From Cardinalis cardinalis (lineage: Eukaryota > Chordata > Aves > Passeriformes > Cardinalidae): 64,000 bases of DNA. Below are positions 1 through 12,440 of this stretch, piece by piece. The stretch's first letter is position 1. Each line of letters starts with the position of its first letter. The DNA is taken from contig JACDOX010000023.1 of assembly GCA_014549065.1 (NCBI GenBank), positions 4,476,808 to 4,540,807 on the forward strand, written 5' to 3'. The notes beneath the pieces are model-generated. The model saw only the letters and a program-made list of their open reading frames with translations. It was not told the DNA's origin and did no database searches. Both the position numbers and the translations under genes were made by a program.

Positions 1-2127
1 GCAGCAGTGTTCTGTGGAGCCCAGAACAAAACCAGCGAGCAGTGCCAGTTTCATGGAGTCTGATCCAATTTTAACAGAAGGGCTGCAGAGAATAAAGCCC
101 TTGACAGAAACAACTGGGCCTTGCTCAAGTCCTCAGCACTTACTACAGCACAAAAAATCTCTTAAAGGTACAAGTTACCATTTTTTCCTTGCTTGTGGCA
201 CCTCTGATAACACTGTACATGAACTGCTGGGCACAGTGTTATTCTGGGCTCTCATAACCAGTGAGACACTTTGTCAGGAAAAGTAGTTTTGAAGTTTTCA
301 GAGGCTGTATGGAAGGACACACAACAGTTTCTACGGATATCTTAAGCCAGACTTCCCATCAGCTAAATTTAGCATCTGCTGATGAACAAGAAATTTCTAT
401 TTTCTCTCCTGCTGGAAGCTGGACAGAATGAGTGCTCTCCACACAGACAGTGCAGTTTCACATGCACTTTTCATAGTCAGGAGAAATGTAAACTCCCACC
501 CTGCCCTGAGCCCAGCCAGTTCATGCCAGGACAGCACACACAGCACTGAGCAAGACAAGCCACACCATTTGTTTGAAGTTTGGGAGGATGCTGCAGAAAA
601 GACAGCACCACAGCTGGTTCTTTTCCTTTATTCCATCTAGACAAGCAGACCATTTACCACTAAGGCCTTCATCCCCTTGCCAGTGTTACCCTTCACCTGG
701 GTGAGCTCAAAACCAGTTTCAACTCCTATTCCTNCTGTCTGCCCCAAGCAAGCACAGAGGATGCATTCCCAAACAAACATCCCCATTTCCCTGTGGNTGC
801 CAAGGCCTGAGGATGCACAGACTGGGCTGCTCATCCTGTCCCCAGCCAGCTGCAGCACCAGGGCTGGCCTCAGGCAGTGCTGGTGCCTGGCAGTAGAGAA
901 AGAGCTGAGCACCTCGCTGCAACTGGTCCCACTGTAAGCATTTCTTACCAGAGCACAAGCCATAAAACCAGAAAAAAACACATAAGGAACAAGCAGCACC
1001 TTCTACACCACTACTCTTAACTGGTGTCTCTCACCCTAAAATATCAATGCCTAAAACACCCAGAACATTAGCATTTTATGAGGTACTTCAGTAGAGTTAC
1101 AGAAANCAGTTAAAGACTTGGGATGTCTTCACTGAAGCAGAAATGCTTTGTAAAAGGCAATTCCAGCCAACTGGTCTTTGCCACCCAGAGGTAGCATGCC
1201 TGAACACTTCCACTCTTTGATCCATCTGAAAAGCATCAGTATGACCATGTCCAAGCCTCTGAGAAGGCCTTGCTACAATAAAATCTGTTCTCTTCCCTCC
1301 CTCACCTGATTTTGTTCTGCATAGGTCCTCTATCCTCTGTCCCTTTTTCACTGAGCATCTATTATCAAATTAATGTTTTCTATCAGGTGTCACTATGACT
1401 AATATTTCTTAACTTTTAATCTAGATCTCAGAGAGAAGAACAGAACTTCAATTCAAATTAAAGGAAAAATTAAACTGTTAAATATGAAATTTATTCTCAG
1501 AAGATGGAAAAAGAGTGGGTCTTTCAAGAAAGCTCAAGACAATATTAATTCTATTCTTGTTAAAATTAGAAGGTTGATTAGACACTCCAATGATACCAGT
1601 GTCAAACCAATACAAAGCAATTTTGAAAACCCCATATATGAATTTACATCATCCTGTAGAATCTTAAATAAAGCCAGTAATACAAAGAAACAGAGTTAAT
1701 CTTTCAATGAAATCACAACAAAGCAATCTAGGGATCTGACCTTTACAGCAATTGCTTTAAAAACCCCAAATGGTACAGAAATATTTGTGCTTTTGGTGCA
1801 CTTCCTGACACAGTACCCAGCACAGCACACTTCCTGAGCACCCACAGCAGCAGACAGCAGGAAGCCAGCACAGACTCCAAGCTTTTAGAAAGTGCAGCAA
1901 CAAATGGTTGAAGCACAGCTGAAGAACAGTTTTTGTCACTGAAAAAGCCCTCAATACCTTTTTTAAAGGTCAGATTAGTAAACAAAGACATGAAAGTGCA
2001 TCAACATAGTCCAAACACTTTAAAAAATCATAAAAGCCTGCCTGGTTTTTACTGAAAAAGCCCTGCTTTCACAAGTATTGTGACAGCAAGTTTAATGCAG
2101 CCCCAGGCTCATCCCCCCTTCACATAC
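1..2127. other. PACC1 intron 5, partial, no exon seen
   Basis: I looked on the minus strand for the next PACC1 exons (the QACESAYSSW region and beyond) and did not find them, so this is intron running off the left edge. No other gene or recognisable repeat was seen. Confidence 0.7.
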
Positions 2128-2270
2128 CTGCTGACAAACTCTTGGAAAGAGGAAAAGAGCAGGTAGTCAATGGCACTGAAATCTTGGTCTGTTTCGTTTA
2201 AATGGAACTGCAAAAACACCAGCTCCCTTTTCTTCACATCACGAGGGCCTTGAACAACCAAAGCATACTT
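2128..2270 (-). CDS. PACC1: PACC1 coding exon 5, extracellular domain
   Basis: 143 bases encode residues 167-213 and two bases of the next codon. Motifs VQGPRDVKKRELVFLQF and DFSAIDYLLFSSFQEF match mammalian PACC1. The sequon NET replaces human NKS. The acceptor is CTTACAG and the donor AG|GTATGT lies at 2127. The next exon is not in the window. Confidence 0.96.
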
Positions 2271-5200
2271 CTGTAAGCAAACAGAGATGGTGAGAGGAGC
2301 AAAGGAATCCTCATTTCCTGTTCATTAATTTACCATCTGGCACTAATATTCTGTAGAAATCTAACACACACAGAGTTTCCTGGCTGCTACTAAGTACACA
2401 TCTATTAAAACACCTAGCAAGAATGCCACTTCAGTCCCTCCTTTCAGTTTGAAAAGGAGGTCTTTACATCAAGATTCAGTGTTTAAATATTAAATATTTA
2501 AGTATTAAATATGGTAATTTGTGGGGTTTGGACATTTGTTTATCANGAAGCAAGCTTCCCTGCACTTCTAAGGGCAATTTCAGACAGACTATCACTCCTC
2601 AGTGTACCCATCTTGCTGGCTCAAAGCATTTCAGTGTAATGAAGCACTTGGTGCCCATTTAAGATTCTTCCAAGTGTGACAAACATGGTATGTAATTACC
2701 AGCAGGAGTTCATGTATGAATTCCCAGCAAACATAAAAAAAGAGATAAGCTATNCTCCTTTAATGGATATTGATACTGCCTTCAATCAGAGCTAAGTTTA
2801 CCATATCAAGGAAAATGCTTCCCAGTTCATTTAGGAGAAGAATGAAGTGAGAGCTTCACTGTGAAAAATGACTTATTTTATCCCATTAAGGGTTTTGTGC
2901 TGCACACACCCACAGGACAGCTCATCTTCCATAACACATATATACACTGACTGAGGTCTTTTACATATCTGAAAACAAAATGACAGATGGCTTACAAAAA
3001 TCCAAACNAGAAGCAAGGATTTTTTTACAGCACGTAATACATACTTTTACTTTCCAACAAGATTATGAGCAGAAACCCCACAGTGAATAAGCTTTGTTCT
3101 ATTATATTGTTATTACCATAGTTTGATTAGTAAAAGGATCTGTGTAGTTGATCCTCTGAGTGGTGCATTCAATGTCTCCTGGCTGACCTGGATTTATCAG
3201 AGGTGGAATGTGATCGTAGTAATGATGTTTGCAGCTGAGCAGCTGAGCCTTGCCTGGGTAAAAGGCAATACCTGTTTGGGGAGAAAAAACATTGGAGAGC
3301 ACTGATTTCCTTCCTGAGGACATTGATTTTCATTCTGGAATTTAATCCCACAGGATACTGAGCTGTCTTTAAGATGCCACAAAACAATCAAATTAAACCA
3401 TGCACTTCTGTATTTTTCTGAAGCAGGACAAAAACACCAACTGCATCAGGACAGAACCAACCCCCATGATGCATTGAAAAAAATCAGGGCTCATATTCTG
3501 TTACAACAGTTCAAGGTTCATAGAAGCTACCAAGTTTCCCACAAGCCAGCAGCTAATCCATCAGTCCCTCTCAATCCCAGATGAATCTGTAAAACATGTT
3601 AGGGAGCATCAAATGGGACATGCTTTAGTTTTCAGATATTAGCATTTAACACATCAAGTGTTAATTGGAAATAATGTACATACCATACATGACAGATCAA
3701 AGACCACTGGCTGAGCTAACAGAAGTGAAAAGATGCTCTTCAGAATACAATATCTTCTGTTAACTGAATGTGACACCATGATAAAAATCAAAGCCATCAA
3801 ACATGCACTAACTGCTGCCATCCCTTATTATTTACAGCACTGGGTAGGGCAGGCAACTACTCCACCTGGATGGAAACCCACATTTGCCATAAACCTCCTG
3901 TTTCAGTCCAACAGCACATTCAAGCAACCTCAGCCACCTCAGCTTTGGGAGGCCAGCAAAATGCAAGAGCCAAACCTCAAAATCCTTTTACACCACCTAT
4001 GCCATATTCATTATTGGAAACAAGTTTGCTGGAAGATAATCTAGTCCAACTTAAAAAAAAAAAAAAGTATGATTGATTAGATATAATTAACTCACAACTG
4101 AGATGACCTGCCCACCAAAATGTGAGATGTCAAAGCACTCAGCATATATCAAATGCTTTATTCCTTTCTTCAGAGCTCCAGGCTTGCAACTTGCCATGTC
4201 ATCATTTTAATAGAGCAATAAAATAAAGGACTACATTGATTTAGGTTCTCTGATCTGCAGGGATCTCCAGCAATACTTTTGGAATTATTTGTATGCTGCT
4301 CTGCTTATTTNAAATCTGCTTATTTTCTTCCTGTTGCTGTATGAAATGCTCACATAAGGGGAGGAAAAAAAAGGGAAAAGCTTGAGTTTGCTTGCTCTTA
4401 CAGTCAGAATCATATGGACCAAACATAAGGCACTACTTCCAGAGCCGGGCTAACTGGCCATAGAGAAAAACAACTACAGTAATATGGCAACACCTCAAAA
4501 TACCTTTCAGCCACAACTACTGAAGTGGGTATTNGGAAAATGTGGTAACACTTCAAACAGAAGTGTTATTGTTAAACTGGAAACTCACTGATGACNGACT
4601 GAGCTGCATTTGCTATCATGGCTCTACTTATGAATGGCTACTGGACAATTAAAAAAACTAATAACAACAGAACTCACTATTCAAAAATGCCCCTGTGGAG
4701 CAACTCCTCCTGCAAACTGCAACAGTTTCTGCTGCCACGCTGCATTTTTGTGCCAACACTGTTCCCTGCAGTCACATCAGATTTTCATTGCCTACTGATG
4801 TAATGCCATGTTGTAAACAAGGCAGGGTGGAAGTAGAAAGTGGCATTGTGGTTATTTTGTGGTTGGTTTGAGAAATNCACCTCTTTACTGTGAATGGCAT
4901 CTCATTGCCCAGTGCAGCACTGAGCTCCTGTGTTACTCCCATGTGGTTACTCTGTCTGAATGATACAGTTTNGGGAGTATTTCCAAAAGGAATTCACTTT
5001 CTCCCCTAAAAGAGGACTCCTTTTAGAGCCTGAAAACACTTCTTATCTATGAAAGGTTGCATAATTCTCCACAGCTTCTGCCACTCATGTTACTGGCATG
5101 AAAGCTCCCAAAAATCTCCCATACACTAACATTTCTGTACAAAGCCAATACAACTTTTTAGTCTAAAGTGAGTAAATGAAAGACCTGGGTCAAGTATTAT

Positions 5201-8200
5201 ATGCACTCTGGGCTCTGAAGAATGAGCACCAAAAATTTAAAACAATCCAAGAAAAACAAGAACAAGAATTTAACCCATTTTACTTGTTACCACTCTTACC
5301 AGGTGCATCATACAAGGACACTTCCTTGTAAGTGACAGACATCACTGGGTGCTTGAGCTTCTCCCTGAAGTCACTGATGGTTTGGTAGACAAGGAACACA
5401 GCTACAGCCATGAGCAGCAGATAAATAAACAGGAGTATAACTGAGAAAACATTCTTTAGGCAGGTCTTGCTGAAACGCAAAGAAGGGGTAGTGGTACCCA
5501 GCTCACCATCTGGAACCAAACAGAATATGGATTGGGACTTCAACATACAGATGNGTTTGCTGAATTTACATTTAAAGATCAATCATGTGTGAGGAAAGTA
5601 AGCCTCAAACTCAGCTTGATTTTAAAAACCACAGCTAATTCTAGTTTTGATGATCAGCCAGGCAGATACTTCTTTCTCAAGTATGAGATGTAATAAACCT
5701 AAGATTGTGCCTCCTTTTCACATGCCAGAATTTGGCACTCTGCTTAAGGCCACTGCAGGCAGGAAACAAGGTTTGTGTTCAAGGACAACTGAGAAGAAAA
5801 GTTTAAATAAAGTTCATGAGAAAGTCTGNTGATGGTCAATCTTTGCTTCTGGAAAAAAACCAAACTCTTTTCTCCCCATTTCCAGCCTGAAGTGATTCTT
5901 ACACACTCAGAATAGACATCAGTTGAGTGACTGAAATAATGCTCATGCCCAGAGCTATGCATTGCATCTCCACCACGGCAGAAGTCACTAGACACTTGTT
6001 ACCCTCTGCTTTATAATTCCTTGTGCAGGTTCAAAACTTCCATAGAAGGATTCTTCCAATTACAGCTAGAAAGAGACTGACCCAACTCTCCCAGAGTCTG
6101 CTTTCCTTCAAATCTTGCTCTCTTGAGATCTCAGTAGTCTCACTCATACAGAGACATTGCTTTACCCATACCCCTTGCATCTGCCATTTCTTTTGGCAAT
6201 ACTTCTAAGGAAAAGGATCCTGTACTCCTGAGTTATACATCACGTTTTGTCATGAGTGATATACAGCTGAACAGACAAAATTTTATGTTANAACTCAATG
6301 TAAGAAAGGAGATAAGCAGCCATGCTTCCTGCTGACTGTTCTGTGTGGTATCACTAAATGAGTCATGCCCTCTCAGGCCATGCCACACNCTGCTCTCCCA
6401 CTCTACAGTTTGGTGTTTGTGCCTTCCCACAGCAAGCAGGAGCCTTTTAGTGACCCCTATTGCACACATAACCACTTACAAATGTCCATGGGCAAGCTAC
6501 ATGCCAGGAGATGGCAGCCAAGGCAATTAGGACATTAATATGCACAAAACTGCACTGCTGAAACAAATATGACTTGAACAGCTGCAAGGCATTTAGGCCA
6601 TGCTCCTTTCAGGCTGGCTAACCTCAGTGCCCACACCTGAGCTACAATAAGCCCAATTCACACTGCTCCATGCNCCCCAAAAGCAGCCTGAACAGTCTAA
6701 CTAAGAATTTATGTTAAAGCATCTATTTCAATATGGCACCTTGCTCATGTAAATCTGGTACAGACTGTGCCTGCAACCCGCTGCCACTCAGGTGAGACAC
6801 AACATCAAGGAAGATGACACACTAACCTATGTCAGAGTCAGATGTGCTGAATGTGTTTTGAATGAGCACAGTTCTTGACAAAGAAATATTCTCCTATCAG
6901 CCCTTGGGTAACCTCCTTGGCTTTCCATCAGTACTGATTCACATAAAATAAGTAAATTAAATTAGTGAAGTAAAGGAAATAAGTAGCGAAATTAGTGTTT
7001 TTGTTAACTTCCAGAAAATAAATAAAATAGCAAAACCAAAACAACCACAGCCACGCACTGCAGCAGGTAAAAGGCCCTAAAAATCAGTAATTTTTGGGTC
7101 AATAGTTCTCACCTGGTAAAATAACAGAGCTGGAATCTTCATGAACTTCCATATCTTCTTCTCTCTCCTCTGTTGGATTTTCAGATACTCGCTCCACATC
7201 TTCACTCAGCTGTGTAGTTAAAACAGTGGTTCAATTTCCAAACATGCTCTCAACTTGCAATTGTTGGAATTTCTATGGTACAAATGAAAGAGGCTCCAAC
7301 TAACCAAACANACAAAAACACATCCTCAGTTCAAGAGCACCCAACATCTGTTCCACTTGTTCACAAGACAAAAGCCACAGCTCTGTAGAGTTAGAGCCAC
7401 AAATTAAGTGACTTGCATGCTACAAATTTAACCTACTTCTACTCTGCTGCTTCAACAATAACATCACCTTTCCATTCAAGCTCAAAGTAATTATTTCTCC
7501 AGCAGCTCCAACACACTTTAACCTCACAATTAGGACTGTGTTCTCTGACAAGCAGGAACTTCATTCTGTCACTGAAGACTATATTTTTAGGCATAAAGAA
7601 ACCACAGCACATAGCAGCAAACAGAGCATTAGCACCTCTTAATAGAGAGGTACAAAAAGCATGAGATGCATTTTGACAGGTGTTAAGGCAAGGCACTGAA
7701 GTACAGTCTCAGCNACACGTGGCTGGGTCATTATGAGACAACAGTCAAGCATCTCTACATTTCAGCTCCTATTTTGATCTCACTGAGCAGATTATTATAT
7801 ATTAGTGGTTATGCAACTAATTAGTCTTCCAGTGTTTCTGAAACACCAACAGAGACCAGATATTTTCTTGTTTTGCTANTCAGAGCTCTGGGCTCAAACT
7901 GCCAGGCCACTTCTGGCAGAGTCAGGANCTTGTCACAGCAGATACACATCACACCACATTGTGGAGAACTACAGACTTTGTACATTATAGACAGAAAATA
8001 TCTCTTNTATGTTTTCCAAGCTTTCTTTCGTGGTGGTAACCAACACAGAGATTACAACAAGGCAAACCAAGGCATGAGCTTGTAGCACATCACATTAGCC
8101 TTGTTCTCATTTCACGGAAAACAGGGGCACAGGCAATGCTGCACCTGCACTGAATGCTACTAAACACTACACCCCTAACTTACACAANAGAAACGTGAAT

Positions 8201-10830
8201 GTATCCACAAGGGAGTGCTTTTATTTCACCCAGCTTTAATTCATTACTGAAATCATCATTATGCCATTACCAGGTCATCATTAGCACCTATTAGGAAANA
8301 GTCCACTCATTTTATACCTTCAAAGCCTGACGTAAAGTCTCCTTCACTTCCTGCTGTATTTCTGTATTCATTTCCATCANGCAAAGCAAGATGAAAGCAG
8401 TTACCCAGCTGTTTTTAAATGCTTGTTACATAAATAAAGCATTATTTCCCACAGCATGAGGCAAGAAGTGAAGAGGTAACTTGTAGGCTAAAAACTCAGC
8501 TCATGTGCAAGACTCTTACTGGGGTCCAACTGAAGATACCTTTTTCAATTATCACCATAAAATAAGGGAAAATTAAAACTCTGCTCCTTTTTGTAGAAAC
8601 ATGCTGGTTCTGTTTATCTGACCCAAAATAAACTACTATGACCCAAGAAAAGTACTCACTGAACTCTTGTACTAGTTACACTAAATCAGCTAAGAAACCA
8701 GTTCCAGTCATACTTGTGCACATTGCTGATACCAGAGCTGATCCAACAAATGCAACGTAAGTCACAAAGTCACTGCATTTCCTCAGCTGACTCCCACACC
8801 TCTGATTCCCCAGCTACAGGCACCTCATTGACTGAGGTTATTTGGGAGTGTGAGTGAATTTTATTCCTGATGGCAAGGAGATCTCAACACACGTTTAAAA
8901 AAGAACAAAATAAGCAACATTTCCTATCCTTTCAGGAGGACCTACAGCAATTTTTTTCAACAAGTGGAAGAAAAATCATCTTAGAGGTAATTCTCAATCT
9001 AAATGATTCTGTGGTAAGCTCAGAAAACACAACCTTTCAGCACTCCTTAGAAACTAAAAACATCCCAAACAATATGCAACTATGTTTTCTTATCTCTGTT
9101 CACGATGTTTCACAAGCTTCCCACAGATAAAGCCAGAGAAGGACAGCCAGGCAAGAGCAGGACTACTAAGAGTGCCTCAGAAGCAGTAAGCAGGTTGAGC
9201 TGATNTGTAAGACACCTAAAACTAGCTATATTTTACTGCAGATCCTGAACTGAGGTCACCGAGATCCCAGTGCTGTGCATGGCTCAGCCACTGTGCTCTG
9301 AGCAGCACACAGCACCCTGACACCACAAGGCAGGGCAGCACCAACCCACAAACCCAGCCCCTCACACACACCCTGCTACAGCCCCCCAGCGACTGGGACG
9401 CCAGCACAGGACACTGCAGGAGAGCTGATTCCAGCTGACACTTGCCACTCCCCTTGGATTCAGGGGCTCTGCCAACAGCAAACCTGGAGCACGCCAGCCA
9501 GGTTCACCCTCCCAGGCCAGCCCTTCCCANGTGGTATTTTTGATGAAGGGGTGAAGCATGGTGCCAATCAGAAGGAGCACAGATTGCAGGTTGGTTGAGC
9601 TTGCAGTAGGATGCAGAGACAGCACAGGATGTCAAAGGCAGGGAGGGCATGAAGGAGAATTTCACTCAGCACTCCTCTGGGCTCAGCACAAACAGCTGAG
9701 GGAGAAACAACTGCAGGAACCTGCCCATGTCCCAGCAGTANTTTTACAGTCCTGTACACAGAAAAGCACTGGCCAAAACGAAGCTCAGAAAAAGCAATTC
9801 CAGACATTTGTGCATTCCTGCCGNGGCAGAAGCAACAAAGCCTGCTGCAGGTGCTGTAGAAAGAATGGATACACAGGTGCTGCACTTACACACACATGCT
9901 ACCTTGACTCCTGCCACAGTTTGGGATAAACCCAAACATGTGGGGAGCAGTGTCAGTGGTGGCTGATACTTAAGGTGGAAACACAACACGCATCACCCAT
10001 GTCCACACTTCAGGCATCAAGGCANATTCATTAACTCTCACAAGTACCTTCCCTAGGTACGAGCACACCAGTCAACCCCATCTTGACAGTCACAGGCTAA
10101 AAGCTTCCTACTGGATAAAACTCCTTTAAATAAAAGGAGAACTTGTTCATACAGGCCTTTTGCTGATCTGCTGATTCATCACCTTCCAATGCCTTCTAGC
10201 CTGGCNAGAAAACCAGAAGCTGAAACTAAACAGACTGTACCACACTAAATTAGAATGTATTAAAACTGAGCCTCAAACTACCCNTCACGTGTAGAGGAAG
10301 GAAGATATCTACATTCCTTTTGCCTGCAAGACACAAAAGTGCTTTGCTGTAACTCTCTACCACTGAACTTGGCACAAATTGCTTGTGTGTCTACAAGGAT
10401 AGATAGGAACGGGAAAGGAAGCCGGGCTGCAGAGCCCGTACATTGATATGCAGGGCAGGCGCTGCCTCGGGCTTTTGGCAGGGTGATAAAGCGTGCTTCA
10501 GTTTCGGATGCGGCAGCTCTGCTACCCGAGTCGCTTCTCCCACCCGACAGGCCATCCATCCCCCTGTCACCAAACCCCGGCTATGGAGTCCAGCCGTACC
10601 CACCTCGCACACCTGAAACAACCCACTCTTTTATCCCCGTTCAAAGGTAAAGCAGGGAACCGTGCGCACCCGAGCCACCCGGGGCTTTCTGCAGGCTGCA
10701 GCTGCCGCTGCTGCCCCAGCACCGAGCCGAGCTCACGGCCACACGCCGGCTGTCCCCGCCCGCCGAGCCCCCAGCCCTGCGCGGCCCCCCGTACCTCCTG
10801 GTAGGATGCGGACACCTCTGGCTTTGGCAT
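2128..10830 (-). CDS. PACC1: PACC1 (TMEM206) proton-activated chloride channel, 5' part, exons 1-5
   Basis: Five exons join in frame on the minus strand: 10830-10795, 7209-7113, 5509-5300, 3271-3117 and 2270-2128. They give 213 codons plus two bases; the human protein is 350 residues, so about 137 C-terminal residues, including the second membrane segment, lie beyond the left edge. PACC1 is a trimeric plasma-membrane and endosomal anion channel opened by extracellular acid. Visible parts are an acidic N-terminal cytoplasmic tail (1-60), transmembrane helix 1 (about 64-87), and the start of the extracellular domain. That domain carries conserved Cys128 and Cys150 and sequons at Asn156, Asn163 and Asn191. 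The 12-codon first exon matches the human one in length, which decides the start. All introns are GT-AG and phases agree. Neighbouring NENF is divergent, as in human. His98 and Glu107 are kept, but position 109 is Ser instead of Asp. Confidence 0.96.
2271..3116 (-). other. PACC1 intron 4
   Basis: An 846-base AT-rich intron with GT-AG ends. It contains an AT palindrome-like stretch near 2480-2510; nothing else was recognised. Confidence 0.85.
3117..3271 (-). CDS. PACC1: PACC1 coding exon 4, extracellular domain
   Basis: 155 bases encode residues 115-166, with the conserved motifs AQLLSCKHHY, PGQPGD and CTTQRINYTDPF. Sequons NYT and NQT are present. The loop after CKHHY is one residue longer than the human sequence I recall, and the human NCT sequon is ECT here. 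The acceptor is AAACAG; the donor is ATG|GTAATA. Confidence 0.96.
3272..5299 (-). other. PACC1 intron 3
   Basis: A 2028-base GT-AG intron with a 14-base A run near 4052-4066. No exon or clear element was recognised. Confidence 0.85.
5300..5509 (-). CDS. PACC1: PACC1 coding exon 3, first membrane helix
   Basis: 210 bases hold residues 45-115: the RFSK juxtamembrane motif, transmembrane helix 1 with the run YLLLMAVAVFLVY, and the post-helix segment with His98 and Glu107. The acceptor is TTCCAG and the donor is G|GTAAGAG. Near identity to mammalian PACC1 across the helix makes this the strongest anchor for the gene. Confidence 0.97.
5510..7112 (-). other. PACC1 intron 2
   Basis: A 1603-base GT-AG intron. 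Nothing was recognised inside it. Confidence 0.85.
7113..7209 (-). CDS. PACC1: PACC1 coding exon 2
   Basis: 97 bases encode an acidic, low-conservation cytoplasmic segment (residues 13-45) beginning LSEDVERV and ending VILP. The acceptor is TACACAG and the donor is G|GTGAGA. It enters in phase 0 and leaves one base over. It has the same number of codons as the human exon. Confidence 0.93.
7210..10794 (-). other. PACC1 intron 1
   Basis: A 3585-base GT-AG intron. A moderately GC-rich stretch at about 9240-9540 has no gene-like frame. The promoter-proximal end rises into the CpG island. Confidence 0.8.
10795..10830 (-). CDS. PACC1: PACC1 coding exon 1
   Basis: Twelve codons, MPKPEVSASYQE, end at a GAG|GTACGG donor at 10794. 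The human exon is also 12 codons and shares the SYQE end. The frame stays open upstream into the CpG island, but the only upstream in-frame ATG is near 11226, about 400 bases away, so 10830 is preferred. Confidence 0.9.
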
Positions 10831-10900
10831 AGCATCGGCGGCAGCGGCGCCGCGGGGCCGGGCAGCGCCCGCCGGCACCGCACGGGGCGGGGCAGCCGCG

Positions 10901-10960
10901 GGCCGAGCCGAGCCGGGCCGGGCCGAGCCGAGCCGGGCCGGGCAGAGCCGAACCGAGCCG
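10901..10960. repeat. 20-bp GC-rich tandem repeat in PACC1 promoter
   Basis: The unit ggccgagccgagccgggccg occurs twice exactly (10901-10920, 10921-10940) and once with changes (10941-10960). It sits 70-130 bases upstream of the PACC1 start codon. Confidence 0.93.
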
Positions 10961-11130
10961 AGCTGCCCCGCCCGGGCCGGGCCACGCAGGCGCCGCCGGG
11001 ACCCCCGAGCCGTCCGGGCCGGCCCTTCCCGTCCCCTGCCAGTGCCCGCCCCTTGCCGGGGCTGCCGGGAGGCGTAGTCCGGGCAGGGCGCTCCGGCTGC
11101 TCGGCGCACCCTGAGGGGATCGTGGGCACG

Positions 11131-12114
11131 TCTGTGGGAACAGCTCTCCCTCCTGAGAGGTACTGTCGGGAAAATGAGACCTTTCTGCTTTACAACGCAA
11201 ACTGTGCTAACACAAACATGAAACATACAATTTCCAGACTTGGAAAGCCGTCTCCCCCCAAGCTGCACAAAATACTACCTTTTCATTTATTTTTTTTAAT
11301 TTAAATTTTTATTTTCTTTTGCTCAAGGCTGTTATCAGAACACCAGGCGTGCTTGTCCAGCAGACAGAACTCCTGCAGGGCTCCTGGGGTGACCCACCCA
11401 CGCTGTGCCCACAGCAATGGGGCACTGCAGGAAAATAAAAGCCAAAACCACGTAAGGGCTGATTCACGAGCCACGTGGCCACAAATACCTACACAGCTAT
11501 TTATTTTTTTCCTTCCCCAGCGTGGAAGTAATTGTTAATGTTGCATCATCAAGAAAAAGCATGTGCAACTTTTTTTACATTGAGATGCAACACTGTAAGG
11601 GAGTCCCTGCTGAGTAGATCATTGCCCTCTGCCTATGGCCCACGCCTAGTAAGTTAATAACCAAGATTTGAAGTCCTTTGACAATAACAATCCTATTATA
11701 CATTTGAATTACAGCGCTGTAGTCAGAAAGAGTGGATGCTGCAGGATCAAACATCCAGGCTTTAAATCCTTCTGATCTTCACTTGTCAGCGCTGCAGCGA
11801 GGCATGTGATATACGCATCTGAACTGTAAAAAGGTTCTAATTTTCTTAATTCTATATAGAATGATGAACACCCAGCTTATTCTTCTGCCAATCCTGAATG
11901 TTGCCCTGTGCCGTATTTATAGCATAAGGAAAACTGTAATCTGAAAATTTCCTGTTTATTCAGTCCGTTCCTAGGCTAAAAATGTCTAAGTTTTTTAAGT
12001 CACAAAGATGAAGCCTGCACTATGTGCGCTGATTTTGTGAATAACCATTGAAAACAGCTAGCAGAGAAACTTCAAGAGGGGAAGAAGGAGGAAAATTGAG
12101 AAATCTTTTTTATT
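11131..12114. other. PACC1-NENF intergenic spacer
   Basis: About 1 kb of AT-rich sequence between the two divergent promoters. I see no gene, repeat family or obvious promoter motif in it. Confidence 0.6.
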
Positions 12115-12440
12115 AGATGTCCGTTATGGTGCCAAGTCCATCTCTAAACTCCGTCCTTAGGTGCCACATCCATGTTTCTTTTAAATAGCTCCAGCGATGG
12201 TGACTCCACCACCGCCCGGGGCAGCCTTTTCCAGTGCCTGNCAACCCTTTCTGTGGAGAAGCCTTCCCCAATACCCAATCTAAACCTCCCTGGCACAACC
12301 TGAGGCCATTTCCCTTGGTCCCATCGATTGTCCCGTGAGAAGCGGCAGACCCGCATTGGCCGCAGCCTCCCTTCAGGCCGTCGTGGAGCGCCAGAAGCTC
12401 CCCCCAGCCTCCTTTTCCCCAGCCTGAGCCCTCCCACGCC
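12115..12440 (-). mobile_element. CR1 LINE remnant, 3' end of ORF2
   Basis: The minus-strand translation keeps the CR1 ORF2 C-terminal signature in order: GRFRL, then FSTERV, RHWKRLP, VVESPSLELFKR and a degenerate end. Further upstream the similarity continues weakly through RRPEGRLRP and GLRLGKRRL. It is a 5'-truncated, non-functional relic with an N inside it. The right edge is uncertain because it merges into the NENF CpG island about 150 bases before the NENF start. Confidence 0.88.

Larger units (their letters stand above)
10420..11130 (-). promoter_or_regulatory. CpG island and promoter region of PACC1
   Basis: GC content and CpG density rise sharply around the first coding exon and fall again near 11130, against an AT-rich background. 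No TATA box is visible, which fits a dispersed CpG-island promoter. Transcription would run leftward. A GC-rich 20-bp tandem repeat lies in the presumed 5' UTR or core promoter. Confidence 0.8.

Noticed and set aside
4015..4066. Possible CR1 3' fragment (gataatctagtccaac) followed by an A run
   Set aside because: Only about 16 bases resemble CR1, and the expected flanking blocks are missing.
10567..11268. Long minus-strand frame through the PACC1 promoter, in frame with PACC1
   Set aside because: Most of it is CpG-island sequence with few stop codons. The 12-codon first exon starting at 10830 matches the human protein, so no N-terminal extension is called.
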